Shown here in pieces: positions 1 through 7,691 of a DNA stretch of 64,000 bases; position 1 is the stretch's first letter, and each line of letters starts with the position of its first letter. The stretch covers positions 744,001 through 808,000 of the forward strand of contig CP124680.1 in NCBI GenBank assembly GCA_029961745.1. Direction: 5' to 3'. The notes under the pieces were generated by a model, which saw nothing but the letters and a program-made list of their open reading frames with translations, did not search any database and had not been told where the DNA came from. Both the position numbers and the translations under genes were made by a program. This DNA comes from Nocardioides sp. L-11A (GTDB lineage: Bacteria > Actinomycetota > Actinomycetes > Propionibacteriales > Nocardioidaceae).

Positions 1-66
1 GGGTTGCCGGATACGCTCGCCTCGCTCGACCTTCCGAACCAGCCGCGATCTTGAGGAGTCCAGGCG

Positions 67-843
67 GTGACCAGCTCCCGCGATGAGGCCCGTCCTCAGT
101 TCACCAGCGTCACCCCGGTGCGCGCCTACGAGAGCGTCGTCGCCCAGATCGAGGACGCGGTGTTCGCCGGCCAGCTCGTCCCCGGTGACCGGCTGCCGTC
201 CGAGCGCGATCTGATGGCGCAGTTCGGCGTCTCCCGCGGCACCGTCCGCGAGGCGCTGCGGGTGCTGGAGAGCGGCGGCCTGATCCGGTCGCGCCCCGGT
301 GACCCGGGCGGCGCGACGGTCCAGGCGAACTCCTCGGCGCGGCTGGCGAAGGCGCTGACGACCTTCGTCAAGCTCGGACAGATCGGTGTCGGTGAGCTGA
401 TCGAGTTCCGGATGGTGGTCGAGGGCAGTGCCGTGCGCCTGGCCGCCGAGCTGCACGACGAGGCTGCGCTGGGGTCGATGGAGGAGGCGTTCGCCCGGAT
501 GGAGGAGGCCGCCGGCATCTCCTACGAGGCGTTCTCCGCGGCCGACGTCGCCTTCCACCTGGCTGTCGCGTCCTGCTCGAGCAACTCGCTGTTCAGCGCC
601 TGCAGCGAGTTCGCGCGCGACACGGTGCTCGCGCTGACCACCGAGAACCTCAAGGAGTCCGGCGACCCGTCGGAGCGGATCCAGGAGACGCTGCGCCGTC
701 ACGGCGCGTACCTGCAGGCGATCCGCGACCGTGACGGCCGGGCCGCCGAGGCGCTGGCCCGGCAGGACCTCGTCGACTACTACGGGCCGCACCTGAGTCC
801 GGACGAGCGGGCTCGGATCCAGCTGCTCCTGCTGCCGGTGTAG
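67..843 (+). CDS. FadR-type GntR family transcriptional regulator
   Basis: Predicted DNA-binding repressor or activator of 258 aa. An N-terminal winged helix-turn-helix spans about residues 18-85, with the classic PSERDLMAQFGVSRGTVREA stretch, and a C-terminal all-helical FCD ligand-binding domain covers about 105-235. The start is GTG, preceded by a GAGGAG ribosome site 8 nt upstream. It is not one of the two close GntR paralogues further right: its HTH and FCD sequences are clearly different. No target can be read from its neighbours because the window begins just upstream. The family call is secure; the effector is unknown. Confidence 0.88.
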   Translation: MTSSRDEARPQFTSVTPVRAYESVVAQIEDAVFAGQLVPGDRLPSERDLMAQFGVSRGTVREALRVLESGGLIRSRPGDPGGATVQANSSARLAKALTTFVKLGQIGVGELIEFRMVVEGSAVRLAAELHDEAALGSMEEAFARMEEAAGISYEAFSAADVAFHLAVASCSSNSLFSACSEFARDTVLALTTENLKESGDPSERIQETLRRHGAYLQAIRDRDGRAAEALARQDLVDYYGPHLSPDERARIQLLLLPV

Positions 844-949
844 ACCACAGGGCACGGGCGTCCGGCCGGCGATCCTCGACCAAAGTCGGGAAGGACCAGC
901 CTGCCGGAGGATGTGGTCGGTCGATCCGGCCGCCTACCGTGGACGCATC

Positions 950-1666
950 ATGAGCGAGAAGCCCCCGGTGCAGGTATGGGAGGGAGTCGTCGACGGCCGC
1001 CACCACCGCGTCGAGATGAGCGGCGGGCTGCTTCCCCTCCTCTCCTGGAGCATCGACGACCGGCCGGTCGCGACCAAGAAGATCACCGACGCGAAGGTCA
1101 CCCTGGCCGAGCCGCACGAGCGCGAGGGCGCGGCGGTGCGCCTCGTCGTACGCACCACCCGGCTCTCGACCAGGCCCCGGCGGGCGACCGTGCTGGGTCC
1201 GGAGGAGCTGGTCGGCGGGACCGACCTCACCCCGGCGCCGGGCTCCCCGGCCGCCGTCCACCACGACAAGGTGCTCGCCCACCCACGCCGCTACACCGCG
1301 ATCACCACGCTCGGCGCCGCGGCCGGCGTCATCGTGCCGATCGTGGTCATCGCCCTGCTGGCCCGCCTGGCGACGACGATCCCCTGGCCGGACATCCCGT
1401 GGCCCGACATCGACCTGCCCAGCATCCCCTGGCCGAGCATCGACCTGCCGAGCATCCCGTGGCCGAGCGTCGACCTGCCGGACGTCACGGTGCCGGGCTG
1501 GGTCGAGTTCGTCCTCGACAACGCCCAGTACGTCGTACCCGTGGTCGTGGCCTTCGTCCTCGCCCGCGCCGAGATCCGTCGGCGGCGCCAGCAGTCCTCG
1601 TCCGCGGCTGGTCCGGATGGTGCCGATGGTGTCCGTGCCCGGGCGGAGGAGCCCGACGGGCGCTGA
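950..1666 (+). CDS. Membrane protein with Pro-Trp-Pro repeat linker
   Basis: Unrecognised protein of about 238 aa. I chose the ATG at 950; an in-frame ATG at 911 would add 13 residues. The first 110 residues are hydrophilic. A transmembrane segment follows (AAGVIVPIVVIALLARLA). Next comes a low-complexity stretch of alternating IPWP and IDLPS units (about eight units), then a second hydrophobic segment (YVVPVVVAFVLARAE) and a basic tail. The repeat probably forms an extended Pro-rich linker between the two membrane spans. Function unknown. Confidence 0.6.
   Translation: MSEKPPVQVWEGVVDGRHHRVEMSGGLLPLLSWSIDDRPVATKKITDAKVTLAEPHEREGAAVRLVVRTTRLSTRPRRATVLGPEELVGGTDLTPAPGSPAAVHHDKVLAHPRRYTAITTLGAAAGVIVPIVVIALLARLATTIPWPDIPWPDIDLPSIPWPSIDLPSIPWPSVDLPDVTVPGWVEFVLDNAQYVVPVVVAFVLARAEIRRRRQQSSSAAGPDGADGVRARAEEPDGR
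1388..1485 (+). repeat. In-gene degenerate tandem repeat coding for PWP and DLPS units
   Basis: Related short units (variants of atcccGTGGCCG and acatcgacctgcc) are repeated head to tail. They encode alternating IPWP(D/S)I and DLP(S/D) peptides. Such repeats can change copy number by slippage. The reading frame is kept, so selection is on the protein. Confidence 0.7.
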
Positions 1667-1694
1667 GCGCGGGCGGCTCAGCCTGGATCCACGC

Positions 1695-1850
1695 TCAGGC
1701 GGCCAGGGCGACGGTGCCCGGCAGCACGGTGGGCGCGCAGTCGCAGCTGTCGCTGCAGGCGAGGTAGGTGTGCACGGCGTGCCCGCACGCGGGGCACGGC
1801 AGGTCGTGGCTGAGGTGCTGGTGCTGGGTGCTCGGGGTGGTGGTCCACAT
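1695..1850 (-). CDS. Small Cys-rich protein, paralogue 1
   Basis: A 51-aa reading frame with ATG start and TGA stop. Its core HLSHDLPCPACGHAVHTYLA is followed by CSDSCDCAPTV. A paralogue of 46 aa lies at 2290-2430 on the same strand, and the two share most residues from HLSHDLPC onward, which supports both as real genes. The CxxC pair plus the CxxxCxC cluster and several His residues suggest a metal-binding (zinc ribbon-like) miniprotein. No known family is recognised. Confidence 0.6.
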   Translation of the reverse strand: MWTTTPSTQHQHLSHDLPCPACGHAVHTYLACSDSCDCAPTVLPGTVALAA

Positions 1851-1958
1851 GGCCGCTTCTCCTTCGTGGTCGGTGCCTGCTTCTATGAGGACGACGAAGC
1901 CGGGGCGACGGATACGACACGACGGGGCCGGGAACCGTGCAGAGAGATCCCCGGCGGC

Positions 1959-2276
1959 TCAGCCGGTCAGGCCGTGGAGCTCGAACGGCGCGGCCAGCAG
2001 GAGGGTCGCGACAGCGGCGGCGTTGGTGAGGACGGTCAGCCACAGCACGGTCACGAAGGGCTGCTTGCGGGTCTTGTGGCGGAACAGTCGGCGCCCGGCC
2101 AGCGCCCCGGGCCAGCCGCCGAGGACTGCGACGAGGTGGAGGGTCGACTCGCGGATGCGCCACCCGCCGTGCTGGGCCGCGCGCTTGTCGGCACGGTAGA
2201 GCCCGAGCGCGACGAGACTCAGGGCGACGTACGCCGTCAGCAGGGCGCCGAGGACGTCGGCACGGGCGATGATCAC
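1959..2276 (-). CDS. DUF1294 family small membrane protein
   Basis: A 105-aa protein with GTG start. It has a hydrophobic N-terminal helix (LLTAYVALSLVALGLY), the family signature GGWPGALAGRRLFRHKTRK, and a second hydrophobic segment (VLWLTVLTNAAAVATLLLAA). The YRADKRAA stretch before the signature is also typical. DUF1294 proteins are small inner-membrane proteins of unknown role, sometimes fused to a cold-shock domain; no such domain is present here. It sits between the two small Cys-rich paralogues on the same strand, so the three may be transcribed together. Confidence 0.85.
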   Translation of the reverse strand: MIIARADVLGALLTAYVALSLVALGLYRADKRAAQHGGWRIRESTLHLVAVLGGWPGALAGRRLFRHKTRKQPFVTVLWLTVLTNAAAVATLLLAAPFELHGLTG

Positions 2277-2289
2277 GCCCGGAAGCCTG

Positions 2290-2430
2290 TCAGGCGACGG
2301 CGAAGGCCGCCGACCCGGGCATCACGGTGGGGGCGCAGGCGCAGGTGTCGCTGCAGGCGAGGTAGGTGTGCGCCGCGTGCCCGCAGGCGAGGCAGGGCAG
2401 GTCGTGGCTGAGGTGCTCGGTGCGGTCCAT
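2290..2430 (-). CDS. Small Cys-rich protein, paralogue 2
   Basis: A 46-aa frame with ATG start. Its core HLSHDLPCLACGHAAHTYLA is followed by CSDTCACAPTV, matching the protein at 1695-1850 almost residue for residue after an unrelated short N-terminus. The conserved block holds six Cys and four His. A local duplication around the DUF1294 gene is the simplest explanation. Function unknown; metal binding is an inference from the residue pattern. Confidence 0.6.
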   Translation of the reverse strand: MDRTEHLSHDLPCLACGHAAHTYLACSDTCACAPTVMPGSAAFAVA

Positions 2431-2561
2431 GGCGGCCCTCCTCTCGGTGCTGCGGCGGTCCGAACAGGATGACCCGACCGCGCTGTCGGACTCATCGGCC
2501 GTTCGGGGCCGAAGCGGAGTGGTCCGGAGGGACCAGGGCGTGGCCCGAGTGGGCCACGGGC

Positions 2562-3368
2562 TCAGCGGCCGCGGGGACCGTAGACCGCCTCCGCCTTCTT
2601 GAACGCGGCCTCGCGGGCCGCCTTCGTGTTGCGGGCGGCGAGGAGATAGGCCTGCTCGATCCGCTCCCGGGCGAAGGTGCGCCGGGGCGACGACGTCCAG
2701 GTGTCGTTGAAGAGCCGCTTGGCCGCGGCGAGCGCGTCGGGCGAGCGGCGGGACAGCTCCTCGGCCAGGCGGAGGGCACCGGAGAGCGGGTCGTTGTCGA
2801 GCCGGGTGACCAGGCCGAGCTCATGGGCGCGGGAGCCGTCGACGACCTCGGCGGTCATGGTGAGCAGCTTGGCCTGGTCGATCCCGACGAGCTCCTTGAG
2901 GGCCTGGACGCCGGACATGTCGGGGATCAGGCCCCACTTCCCCTCGAGCACCGACCAGCGCGAGTCGGGCGTGGCGATCCGGAAGTCCGCGGCGAGAGCG
3001 ATCTGGAGGCCGCCGCCGAGACAGTGCCCGTGGACCGCGGCGATCACCGGGACCGGGATCCGCCGGAAGGCCCACGGCGCCTCCTGGAAGGTGTTGGTGC
3101 CGCGCAGCGGCCGGGGCACGAACGCCTTGGCGATCCCCGCCGGGTTGCGCATCACCGACGCGAAGTCGAGGCCGGCGCAGAAGGCGTCGCCCTCACCGCT
3201 CACGACGACCGCGCGCAGTGTCTTGTCGCGCCGCAGGTCGTGCGCCGTCGTGACGAGGTCCTCGAGGATGTCGAGCGTCAGCGCGTTGAGCTTGTCGGGA
3301 CGGTCCAGCCGGACGTGGGCGATGCCGTCGGTGACCGTGCAGCTGACCTGGTCGTCGCGAGTGCTCAT
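2562..3368 (-). CDS. Enoyl-CoA hydratase/isomerase family protein (crotonase)
   Basis: A 268-aa crotonase-fold enzyme acting on acyl-CoA thioesters. It shows the VRLDRPDKLNALT N-terminal signature. The two oxyanion-hole regions are GDAFCAGLDFASV (about residues 60-72) and HGHCLGGGLQIALAADFRIA (about 115-134). A segment EGKWGLIPD carries the acidic position common to hydratases, but the second acidic residue of true hydratases is not obvious, so isomerase or other crotonase chemistry is possible. ATG start. It is transcribed alone, separated from the next minus-strand gene by a nested palindrome. Confidence 0.85.
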   Translation of the reverse strand: MSTRDDQVSCTVTDGIAHVRLDRPDKLNALTLDILEDLVTTAHDLRRDKTLRAVVVSGEGDAFCAGLDFASVMRNPAGIAKAFVPRPLRGTNTFQEAPWAFRRIPVPVIAAVHGHCLGGGLQIALAADFRIATPDSRWSVLEGKWGLIPDMSGVQALKELVGIDQAKLLTMTAEVVDGSRAHELGLVTRLDNDPLSGALRLAEELSRRSPDALAAAKRLFNDTWTSSPRRTFARERIEQAYLLAARNTKAAREAAFKKAEAVYGPRGR

Positions 3369-3427
3369 GCCCCCGATGCTACCCGTCGGTAACGTCCGAG
3401 GCCGAACGGGTGGCGGCCGGGTGCTGC

Positions 3428-3511
3428 TTCATCACGGTATGTAGCCGAGGCGTCACTTCTGTAGCGGGGCCCCGCTACAGAAGCACCGGCTCACCTACAT
3501 ACCGTGATGAA
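3428..3511. terminator. Nested perfect palindromes between minus-strand genes
   Basis: The outer arms are 17 bp (TTCATCACGGTATGTAG at 3428-3444 and its exact complement at 3495-3511). Inside lies a perfect 28-bp palindrome, 3456-3483, with arm CTTCTGTAGCGGGG. The element follows the stop codon of the amidohydrolase (3546) and precedes the crotonase start. A U-less actinobacterial terminator is most likely; an operator or repeat element is also possible. Confidence 0.6.
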
Positions 3512-3545
3512 ACCGCTCGGCCCCGCGGCCAGGGATTCGGGCGGC

Positions 3546-5114
3546 TCAGGGGCGGCCGGGCGACGGGACGGCGCGCGCGTTGAAGAGGGTGCCTCCGACG
3601 ACCTCGCGGGAGTAGGGGTCGCGGTAGATGTCGGGCAGCACACCGCTGACGAGGTGGCCCAGCTCCTGGTGCCGGCGGGTGCGCGCGTCCGGTCGATAGA
3701 CCCGGGTGCGCAGGGCGGTGTCCAGCTCCGCCGCGAGAGCCGTCTCGTCGATGGTGGTCAGGACGCCGTCGTCCATCACGACCTGTCCGTTGATCAGCAC
3801 GGTGCGCAGATCGTGGCGTTGGGCGCGGTCGATCAGGATGTCGAGGAACGGGGTCGTGTCGTAGCGGCCCGCGGGCGCCGCGATGCGGGTGCGGTCGAGC
3901 ACGAGGAGATCGGCGAGCAGGCCCGGGGCGAGGCGCCCGAGCCGGCCGTCGTGGCGGACGGCTCGGGCACCGTTCTCGCCGGCGGCCCGCAGCAGCTGCT
4001 CGCTGTCGGCGCGCACGTGCTCGAAGTCGCGGGGGTCCCGATACAGGTACGACGCCAGGCGCAGCTCGGCGAACATGTCCTCGTCGTCGTTGAACGAGAT
4101 CCCGTCGGTGCCGAAGGCGACCCGGCCGCCGGCGGCCATGATGTCGCGGGTCCGGGCGATGCCGGCCGACAGCCGCAGGTTCGACCCGGGGTTGTTCGAC
4201 GCGACCGCCCCGCTGTCGGCGAAGATCCTCAGCTCCTCGTCGGTGACCCACACGAAGTGGGCGCAGACCATGTCGGGGCCGAGCACGCCGAGCCGGTGCA
4301 GTCGCTCGACGGCCGACATCCCGTAGCGGTCGTGGCTGAAGTGCATCTCGGACCGGGTCTCCAGCACGTGCGAGGTGATGCCGGTGTCGTACTCGTCGGC
4401 CAGGCGACGGCAGCGCAGGTAGAGCTCGTCGGAGCAGGCCGGCGTCCAGTCCGGGGCGAGCACGGTGCGGATCCGGCCGTCGTGCCCGTCCCAGGTGCGG
4501 GCCAGGTGCTCATAGGTGGCGAGCACCTCGTCGAGCGGCCACGCATAGCCCATCGGCGAGGCCCGGACCTCGGCCGCGAGCTCGGGAGGGAGGCGATCGA
4601 GGAAGCACTCGTCGGACTCGTGGGCGTAGATGTGCTGGTCGCGCGCGACCAGCCCGAAGGCCACCCGGAAGCCGGTGTCGGCGTAGGCCTGCAGCACGGG
4701 CTCGGTGCCGAACCGCGGCAGGGACGGCCGGCCGTAGTACATGTCGACCGCCGAGGTCTGCCCGCCGCGGATCATCGCGGCGATGGAGTGCTGGGCGATG
4801 AGGTAGAGATCGCGCTCCAGCGCCGGGCCGTAGCCGCCGTGCACGTGCACGTTCGCCTGTTCGAAGACGTACTGGTAGTGCCCGGGGCCGACCGAGAGCT
4901 CGGAGTGGAAGTGCCCGTTGACCAGGCCCGGCATCACGATGTGGTCCGGTCCGCCGATGACGCGGTCGAACGGCCCGCGGGCGGCGATCTCCGCACGCGG
5001 ACCGACGGCCTCGATGGTGGTGCCCGCCACGATGACCGCTCCGTCCTCGATGGTCGCGGTCCGGTCGAGTGTCACGACCGGATCACCCAGGACGAGAGTG
5101 CGCGGAGTGCCCAT
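3546..5114 (-). CDS. Amidohydrolase of the AtzA/SsnA (cytosine-deaminase-like) superfamily
   Basis: A 522-aa metal-dependent hydrolase, probably removing an amino or other group from an N-heterocycle. Metal-ligand motifs are visible: GLVNGHFHSELS (HxH), SHVLETRSEMHFS (His), MVCAHFVWVTDEE (His) and FGTDGISFNDDEDMFAE (Asp). The usual beta-sandwich segments flank the barrel (N-terminal VVTLDRTATIEDGAVIV and C-terminal GLLADLLVLDRT). ATG 5114 is chosen because a promoter placed at normal spacing would start transcription within 1 nt of it, implying a leaderless message. It is divergent from TenA-1 and shares its control region. A role in deaminating an aminopyrimidine is inference. Confidence 0.8.
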   Translation of the reverse strand: MGTPRTLVLGDPVVTLDRTATIEDGAVIVAGTTIEAVGPRAEIAARGPFDRVIGGPDHIVMPGLVNGHFHSELSVGPGHYQYVFEQANVHVHGGYGPALERDLYLIAQHSIAAMIRGGQTSAVDMYYGRPSLPRFGTEPVLQAYADTGFRVAFGLVARDQHIYAHESDECFLDRLPPELAAEVRASPMGYAWPLDEVLATYEHLARTWDGHDGRIRTVLAPDWTPACSDELYLRCRRLADEYDTGITSHVLETRSEMHFSHDRYGMSAVERLHRLGVLGPDMVCAHFVWVTDEELRIFADSGAVASNNPGSNLRLSAGIARTRDIMAAGGRVAFGTDGISFNDDEDMFAELRLASYLYRDPRDFEHVRADSEQLLRAAGENGARAVRHDGRLGRLAPGLLADLLVLDRTRIAAPAGRYDTTPFLDILIDRAQRHDLRTVLINGQVVMDDGVLTTIDETALAAELDTALRTRVYRPDARTRRHQELGHLVSGVLPDIYRDPYSREVVGGTLFNARAVPSPGRP

Positions 5115-5119
5115 ATCGC

Positions 5120-5150
5120 ATATCTGATGCGATTTTGGGCGGTGCGTCAA
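5120..5150 (-). promoter_or_regulatory. Leaderless promoter with overlapping operator core (site A1)
   Basis: On the minus strand, TTGACG (5150-5145) and TCAGAT (5127-5122) are separated by 17 nt. The predicted transcript starts at about 5115, next to the ATG at 5114, and there is no ribosome site. The -10 element lies inside GCATCAGATATGCG, which carries the ATNTCAGATNT-like core found at the other island promoters. A regulator bound here would cover the -10 box. Confidence 0.55.
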
Positions 5151-5167
5151 CCCTCTCCGCGAGACCG

Positions 5168-5217
5168 TTGACCTCCCCGAGGGGCACGGCTACTGTCATC
5201 TTATATCTGATATGCGA
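5168..5217 (+). promoter_or_regulatory. Promoter and operator core for TenA-1 (site A2)
   Basis: TTGACC (5168-5173) and TACTGT (5191-5196) are spaced 17 nt. The expected start is near 5203. The operator core ATATCTGATAT (5203-5213, complement ATATCAGATAT) begins exactly there and continues into GCGA. An AAAGG ribosome site follows at 5217-5221. Site A1 lies on the opposite promoter of this divergent pair, so both genes are probably controlled together. Confidence 0.6.
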
Positions 5218-5228
5218 AAGGTGACGAG

Positions 5229-5972
5229 ATGACCGCACAGGCGATCGACGTCGGTTTCAGCGAGGCCGCCCGGCGCGAGGTGGTGCAGGTGTGGGACACG
5301 CTGCCGGAGCACCCGTTCGTGCGAGGGATGGCGGACGGCTCGCTCCCGCCGCAGGTCTACCGGCACTACGTCACCCAGAACCTGCTCTATCTGCCGCACT
5401 ACGCACGCGCGATCGCGATGGCCGTCGCGAAGGCGCGCGACGACGACGAGCTGCGGCGCTACGCCGACGCCCTCGCCAATATCGTCGACGTCGAGATCCC
5501 GCAGAACCGGCGACTGCTGCATCGGGTTCGCGAGCTGTGCGAGGAGGGAAGCGGCCGCCGCGCCGATGGCTCGGATGACTCCGATGACTCCGATGACTCC
5601 GCCGTGATGGCCGCCGCGACGCGCAACTACACCTCCTATCTGCTCGGCGTCGCCGCGCGCTGTGACGTCGTGGCGATCGGCGCGGCGATCCTGCCCTGCG
5701 CGTGGAGCTACGGCGAGATCGCTCGGCGACATGCCTCCGGCGTGGTCGAGCATCCCGTGTACGCCGAGTGGTTCCGCTTCTTCGCCGCGCCGGAGTACGA
5801 CGCGCTGGTGGTCGGGATGCGAGAGCGTCTCGACGCCGACGTGGCGCCGCTGCCCCCGGTCGAGGTCCGGCGCCTGGCGCGCATCTTCGCCGACGCGACC
5901 AGGCTCGAGAGGGAGTTCTGGGACATGGCGATGGAGGCGGCCGGCCCCCGTTCGCCCGGGATTTCGGGGTAG
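5229..5972 (+). CDS. TenA-like protein 1 (thiaminase II family, altered pyrimidine site)
   Basis: A 247-aa TenA/THI-4 family helical protein. Members hydrolyse thiamine or amino-HMP-type pyrimidines. By alignment from memory to Bacillus TenA, the catalytic Cys135 (AILPCAWSYGEIA), Tyr47, Tyr112, Tyr139 and Glu205 (LEREFWDMA) are kept. Asp44, which contacts the pyrimidine amino group, is Asn here (TQNLLYL), and Tyr163 is Phe. It is closer to TenA-3 than to TenA-2: both share the NIVD.E.P.NR.LL.RV pattern. An acidic DDS tandem insertion sits near residue 115. The Asp to Asn change suggests a modified substrate, such as a 4-oxo instead of a 4-amino pyrimidine. Confidence 0.82.
   Translation: MTAQAIDVGFSEAARREVVQVWDTLPEHPFVRGMADGSLPPQVYRHYVTQNLLYLPHYARAIAMAVAKARDDDELRRYADALANIVDVEIPQNRRLLHRVRELCEEGSGRRADGSDDSDDSDDSAVMAAATRNYTSYLLGVAARCDVVAIGAAILPCAWSYGEIARRHASGVVEHPVYAEWFRFFAAPEYDALVVGMRERLDADVAPLPPVEVRRLARIFADATRLEREFWDMAMEAAGPRSPGISG
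5565..5600 (+). repeat. 9-bp in-frame tandem repeat in TenA-1
   Basis: Three perfect copies of GATGACTCC (5574-5600) follow one degenerate copy (GATGGCTCG, 5565-5573). They encode DGS then DDS three times in a surface loop before the Tyr112 helix. The unit length keeps frame, so copy number can vary without breaking the gene. Confidence 0.85.
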
Positions 5973-6015
5973 TCAACCCGCAGGTCCACCTCTATGCTGC
6001 TGTGGACATCATATG

Positions 6016-6028
6016 TCAGATCTCACAT
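6016..6028 (+). promoter_or_regulatory. Operator core upstream of the ABC operon (site B)
   Basis: TCAGATCTCACAT lies 17 nt before the ATG at 6046, just upstream of the ribosome site GGAG (about 6037). The 12 bases CAGATCTCACAT are identical to site C at 10356-10367. A weak promoter candidate is TAGTCA (5970-5975), 17 nt, TATGCT (5993-5998), which would start transcription about 10 nt upstream of this core. Confidence 0.55.
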
Positions 6029-6045
6029 CCGAACCTTGGAGTGAT

Positions 6046-6846
6046 ATGCGCTCACAAACCGGGAGCCAGCTCCCATCCGCAGAGAGCCGCTCGGGCGACG
6101 GCATCGATCTCGTGAACGTCGTGAAACGGTTCGGGGAGACCGTCGCCGTCTCCGGTGCCGACCTCTCCCTGCCTCGCCACGGTCGTATGTCGATCATCGG
6201 CCCCAGCGGCTGCGGGAAGTCGACGATCCTGTCGATGATCTCCGGCCTGCTCGACCCCACTGAAGGCGTGGTCCGGGTCGAGGGCGCGACGACGATGAAG
6301 GAGCGGCTCGCGCGGTGCGCGTGGATGCCGCAGCGTGACCTCCTCCTGCCCTGGCGCGATGTGGCGGGCAACGCGGCCCTCGCGCTGGAGAACCACGGGA
6401 TCTCCAAGAAGGAGGCCCGCGAGCGGGTGCTCGAGCTGATCGACCGGTTCGGTCTGTCCGGCTTCGAGCGGAGGTTCCCGCACCAGCTCTCGGGGGGCAT
6501 GCGTCAGCGGGTGTCGTTCCTGCGGACCATGGCGGCGGGCAAGGACGTGCTCCTGTTCGACGAGCCGTTCGGCGCGCTCGACTCCATCACCCGTGCGGAC
6601 CTCCAGCAATGGCTGCGCCGCACGCTCGACGAGGCGCCGCGCACGACGGTGCTGGTCACCCATGACGTCGAGGAGGCGCTGCTCCTGGGCGACACCGTCG
6701 TCGTGATGAGTGCGCGACCCGGCCGCATCGTGCAGACCGTGCAGGTGGAGCTTCCCCAGACGGAGAACCGGCGTGAGCTGATCCGTCACCCGGCCTTCGC
6801 CGAACTGCGCGACGAGCTCCTGTCGCTGCTGGAGGTGGCGGAATGA
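6046..6846 (+). CDS. ABC transporter ATP-binding protein (SsuB/ThiZ-like)
   Basis: A 266-aa cytoplasmic ATPase of a nitrate/sulfonate/pyrimidine-type importer. It has Walker A GPSGCGKST, signature LSGGMRQR, Walker B VLLFDEPFGALD and the switch His in VTHDVEEALLLGD. ATG 6046 is chosen because it has a GGAG ribosome site; the in-frame ATG at 6013 has none and overlaps the operator. It overlaps the permease gene by 4 bp (ATGA), and the binding protein and TenA-2 follow with the same overlap. The operon resembles thiXYZ-tenA arrangements, so it likely powers uptake of a thiamine-related pyrimidine. Confidence 0.9.
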   Translation: MRSQTGSQLPSAESRSGDGIDLVNVVKRFGETVAVSGADLSLPRHGRMSIIGPSGCGKSTILSMISGLLDPTEGVVRVEGATTMKERLARCAWMPQRDLLLPWRDVAGNAALALENHGISKKEARERVLELIDRFGLSGFERRFPHQLSGGMRQRVSFLRTMAAGKDVLLFDEPFGALDSITRADLQQWLRRTLDEAPRTTVLVTHDVEEALLLGDTVVVMSARPGRIVQTVQVELPQTENRRELIRHPAFAELRDELLSLLEVAE

Positions 6847-7691
6847 CCCTCGCCGAGACCGTCCGGTCGTCCCGCACCAAGGTGCCGGCACCCGGCAAGC
6901 GGCAGAGCCGGCGTCAGCAGCGGCGGAATGCGGCAGTGAAGCGGATCCTGCCGCCCACCGGCATCCTCCTGCTGGTGGGCATCCTCTGGCAGGTGGCCAG
7001 CGACTCCTTCGGAGTCCCGAAGTACATCCTGCCCTCGCTGAGCGACATCTGGGCCTCGGCCAGCGAGCGATGGTCCGACACCTTCTCCAGCGCGACCTGG
7101 GTGACCCTCCAGGAGGTGCTGATCGGCTTCGCCTTCGCGATCGCCGTAGGTGTCGTCATCGCCCTGGCGCTGCACCTGTCCGCCACGCTGCGGACCGCCT
7201 TCATGCCGCTGCTCATCGGCTCGCAGGCCGTGCCCATCGTCGTCATCGCGCCGGTCCTGGCCATCATCTTCGGCTACACGCTGATGCCGAAGGTGATCGT
7301 GGTGGCGTTGATCTGCTTCTTCTCGATCGTGGTCAACACCATGCACGGCCTCTCGTCGGTCGACCCCGAGCTGATCAAGGTGATGCGCACCCTCGACGCG
7401 AACCGGTGGGCGATCCTGCGCCGGGTGGAGATCCCCGCGGCGCTCCCGTCGTTCTTCACGGGGCTGAGGATCTCGGCGACCTACGCCTCCGTGGGTGCGG
7501 TCTTCGGCGAGTTCGCCGGATCCCTCGACGGACTGGGCTACGTGATGATCCAGGCGACCTCGCAACTGCAGACGGACATGGTGTTCGTTGCGATCTTCAT
7601 CCTCACCTTCATGTCCATCTCACTCTTCGTGGCCGTCTCGATCGTCGAGCGGCTCGTGTGCCCTTGGGCAAGAAAGGAAGATCGCCGATGA
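6843..7691 (+). CDS. ABC transporter permease (SsuC/ThiX-like)
   Basis: A 282-aa inner-membrane permease with a basic cytoplasmic N-terminus (about 35 residues) and about six membrane segments, such as GILLLVGILWQVASD and VIVVALICFFSIVVNTM. The EAA coupling loop is EIPAALPSFFTGLRISATYA. It is translationally coupled at both ends: the ATG overlaps the ATPase stop and its own TGA overlaps the ATG of the binding protein. It is the channel of the importer encoded by 6046-8716. Confidence 0.9.
   Translation: MTLAETVRSSRTKVPAPGKRQSRRQQRRNAAVKRILPPTGILLLVGILWQVASDSFGVPKYILPSLSDIWASASERWSDTFSSATWVTLQEVLIGFAFAIAVGVVIALALHLSATLRTAFMPLLIGSQAVPIVVIAPVLAIIFGYTLMPKVIVVALICFFSIVVNTMHGLSSVDPELIKVMRTLDANRWAILRRVEIPAALPSFFTGLRISATYASVGAVFGEFAGSLDGLGYVMIQATSQLQTDMVFVAIFILTFMSISLFVAVSIVERLVCPWARKEDRR

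Noticed and set aside
2469..3392. Long plus-strand open frame opposite the crotonase gene
   Set aside because: It is the antisense shadow of a strongly conserved enoyl-CoA hydratase. The translation is Gly, Arg, Val, Glu and Asp-rich with no domain, as expected in high-GC DNA.
3504..5171. 555-codon plus-strand open frame opposite the amidohydrolase
   Set aside because: The minus strand carries all metal-binding motifs of an amidohydrolase; the plus frame is low-complexity shadow.
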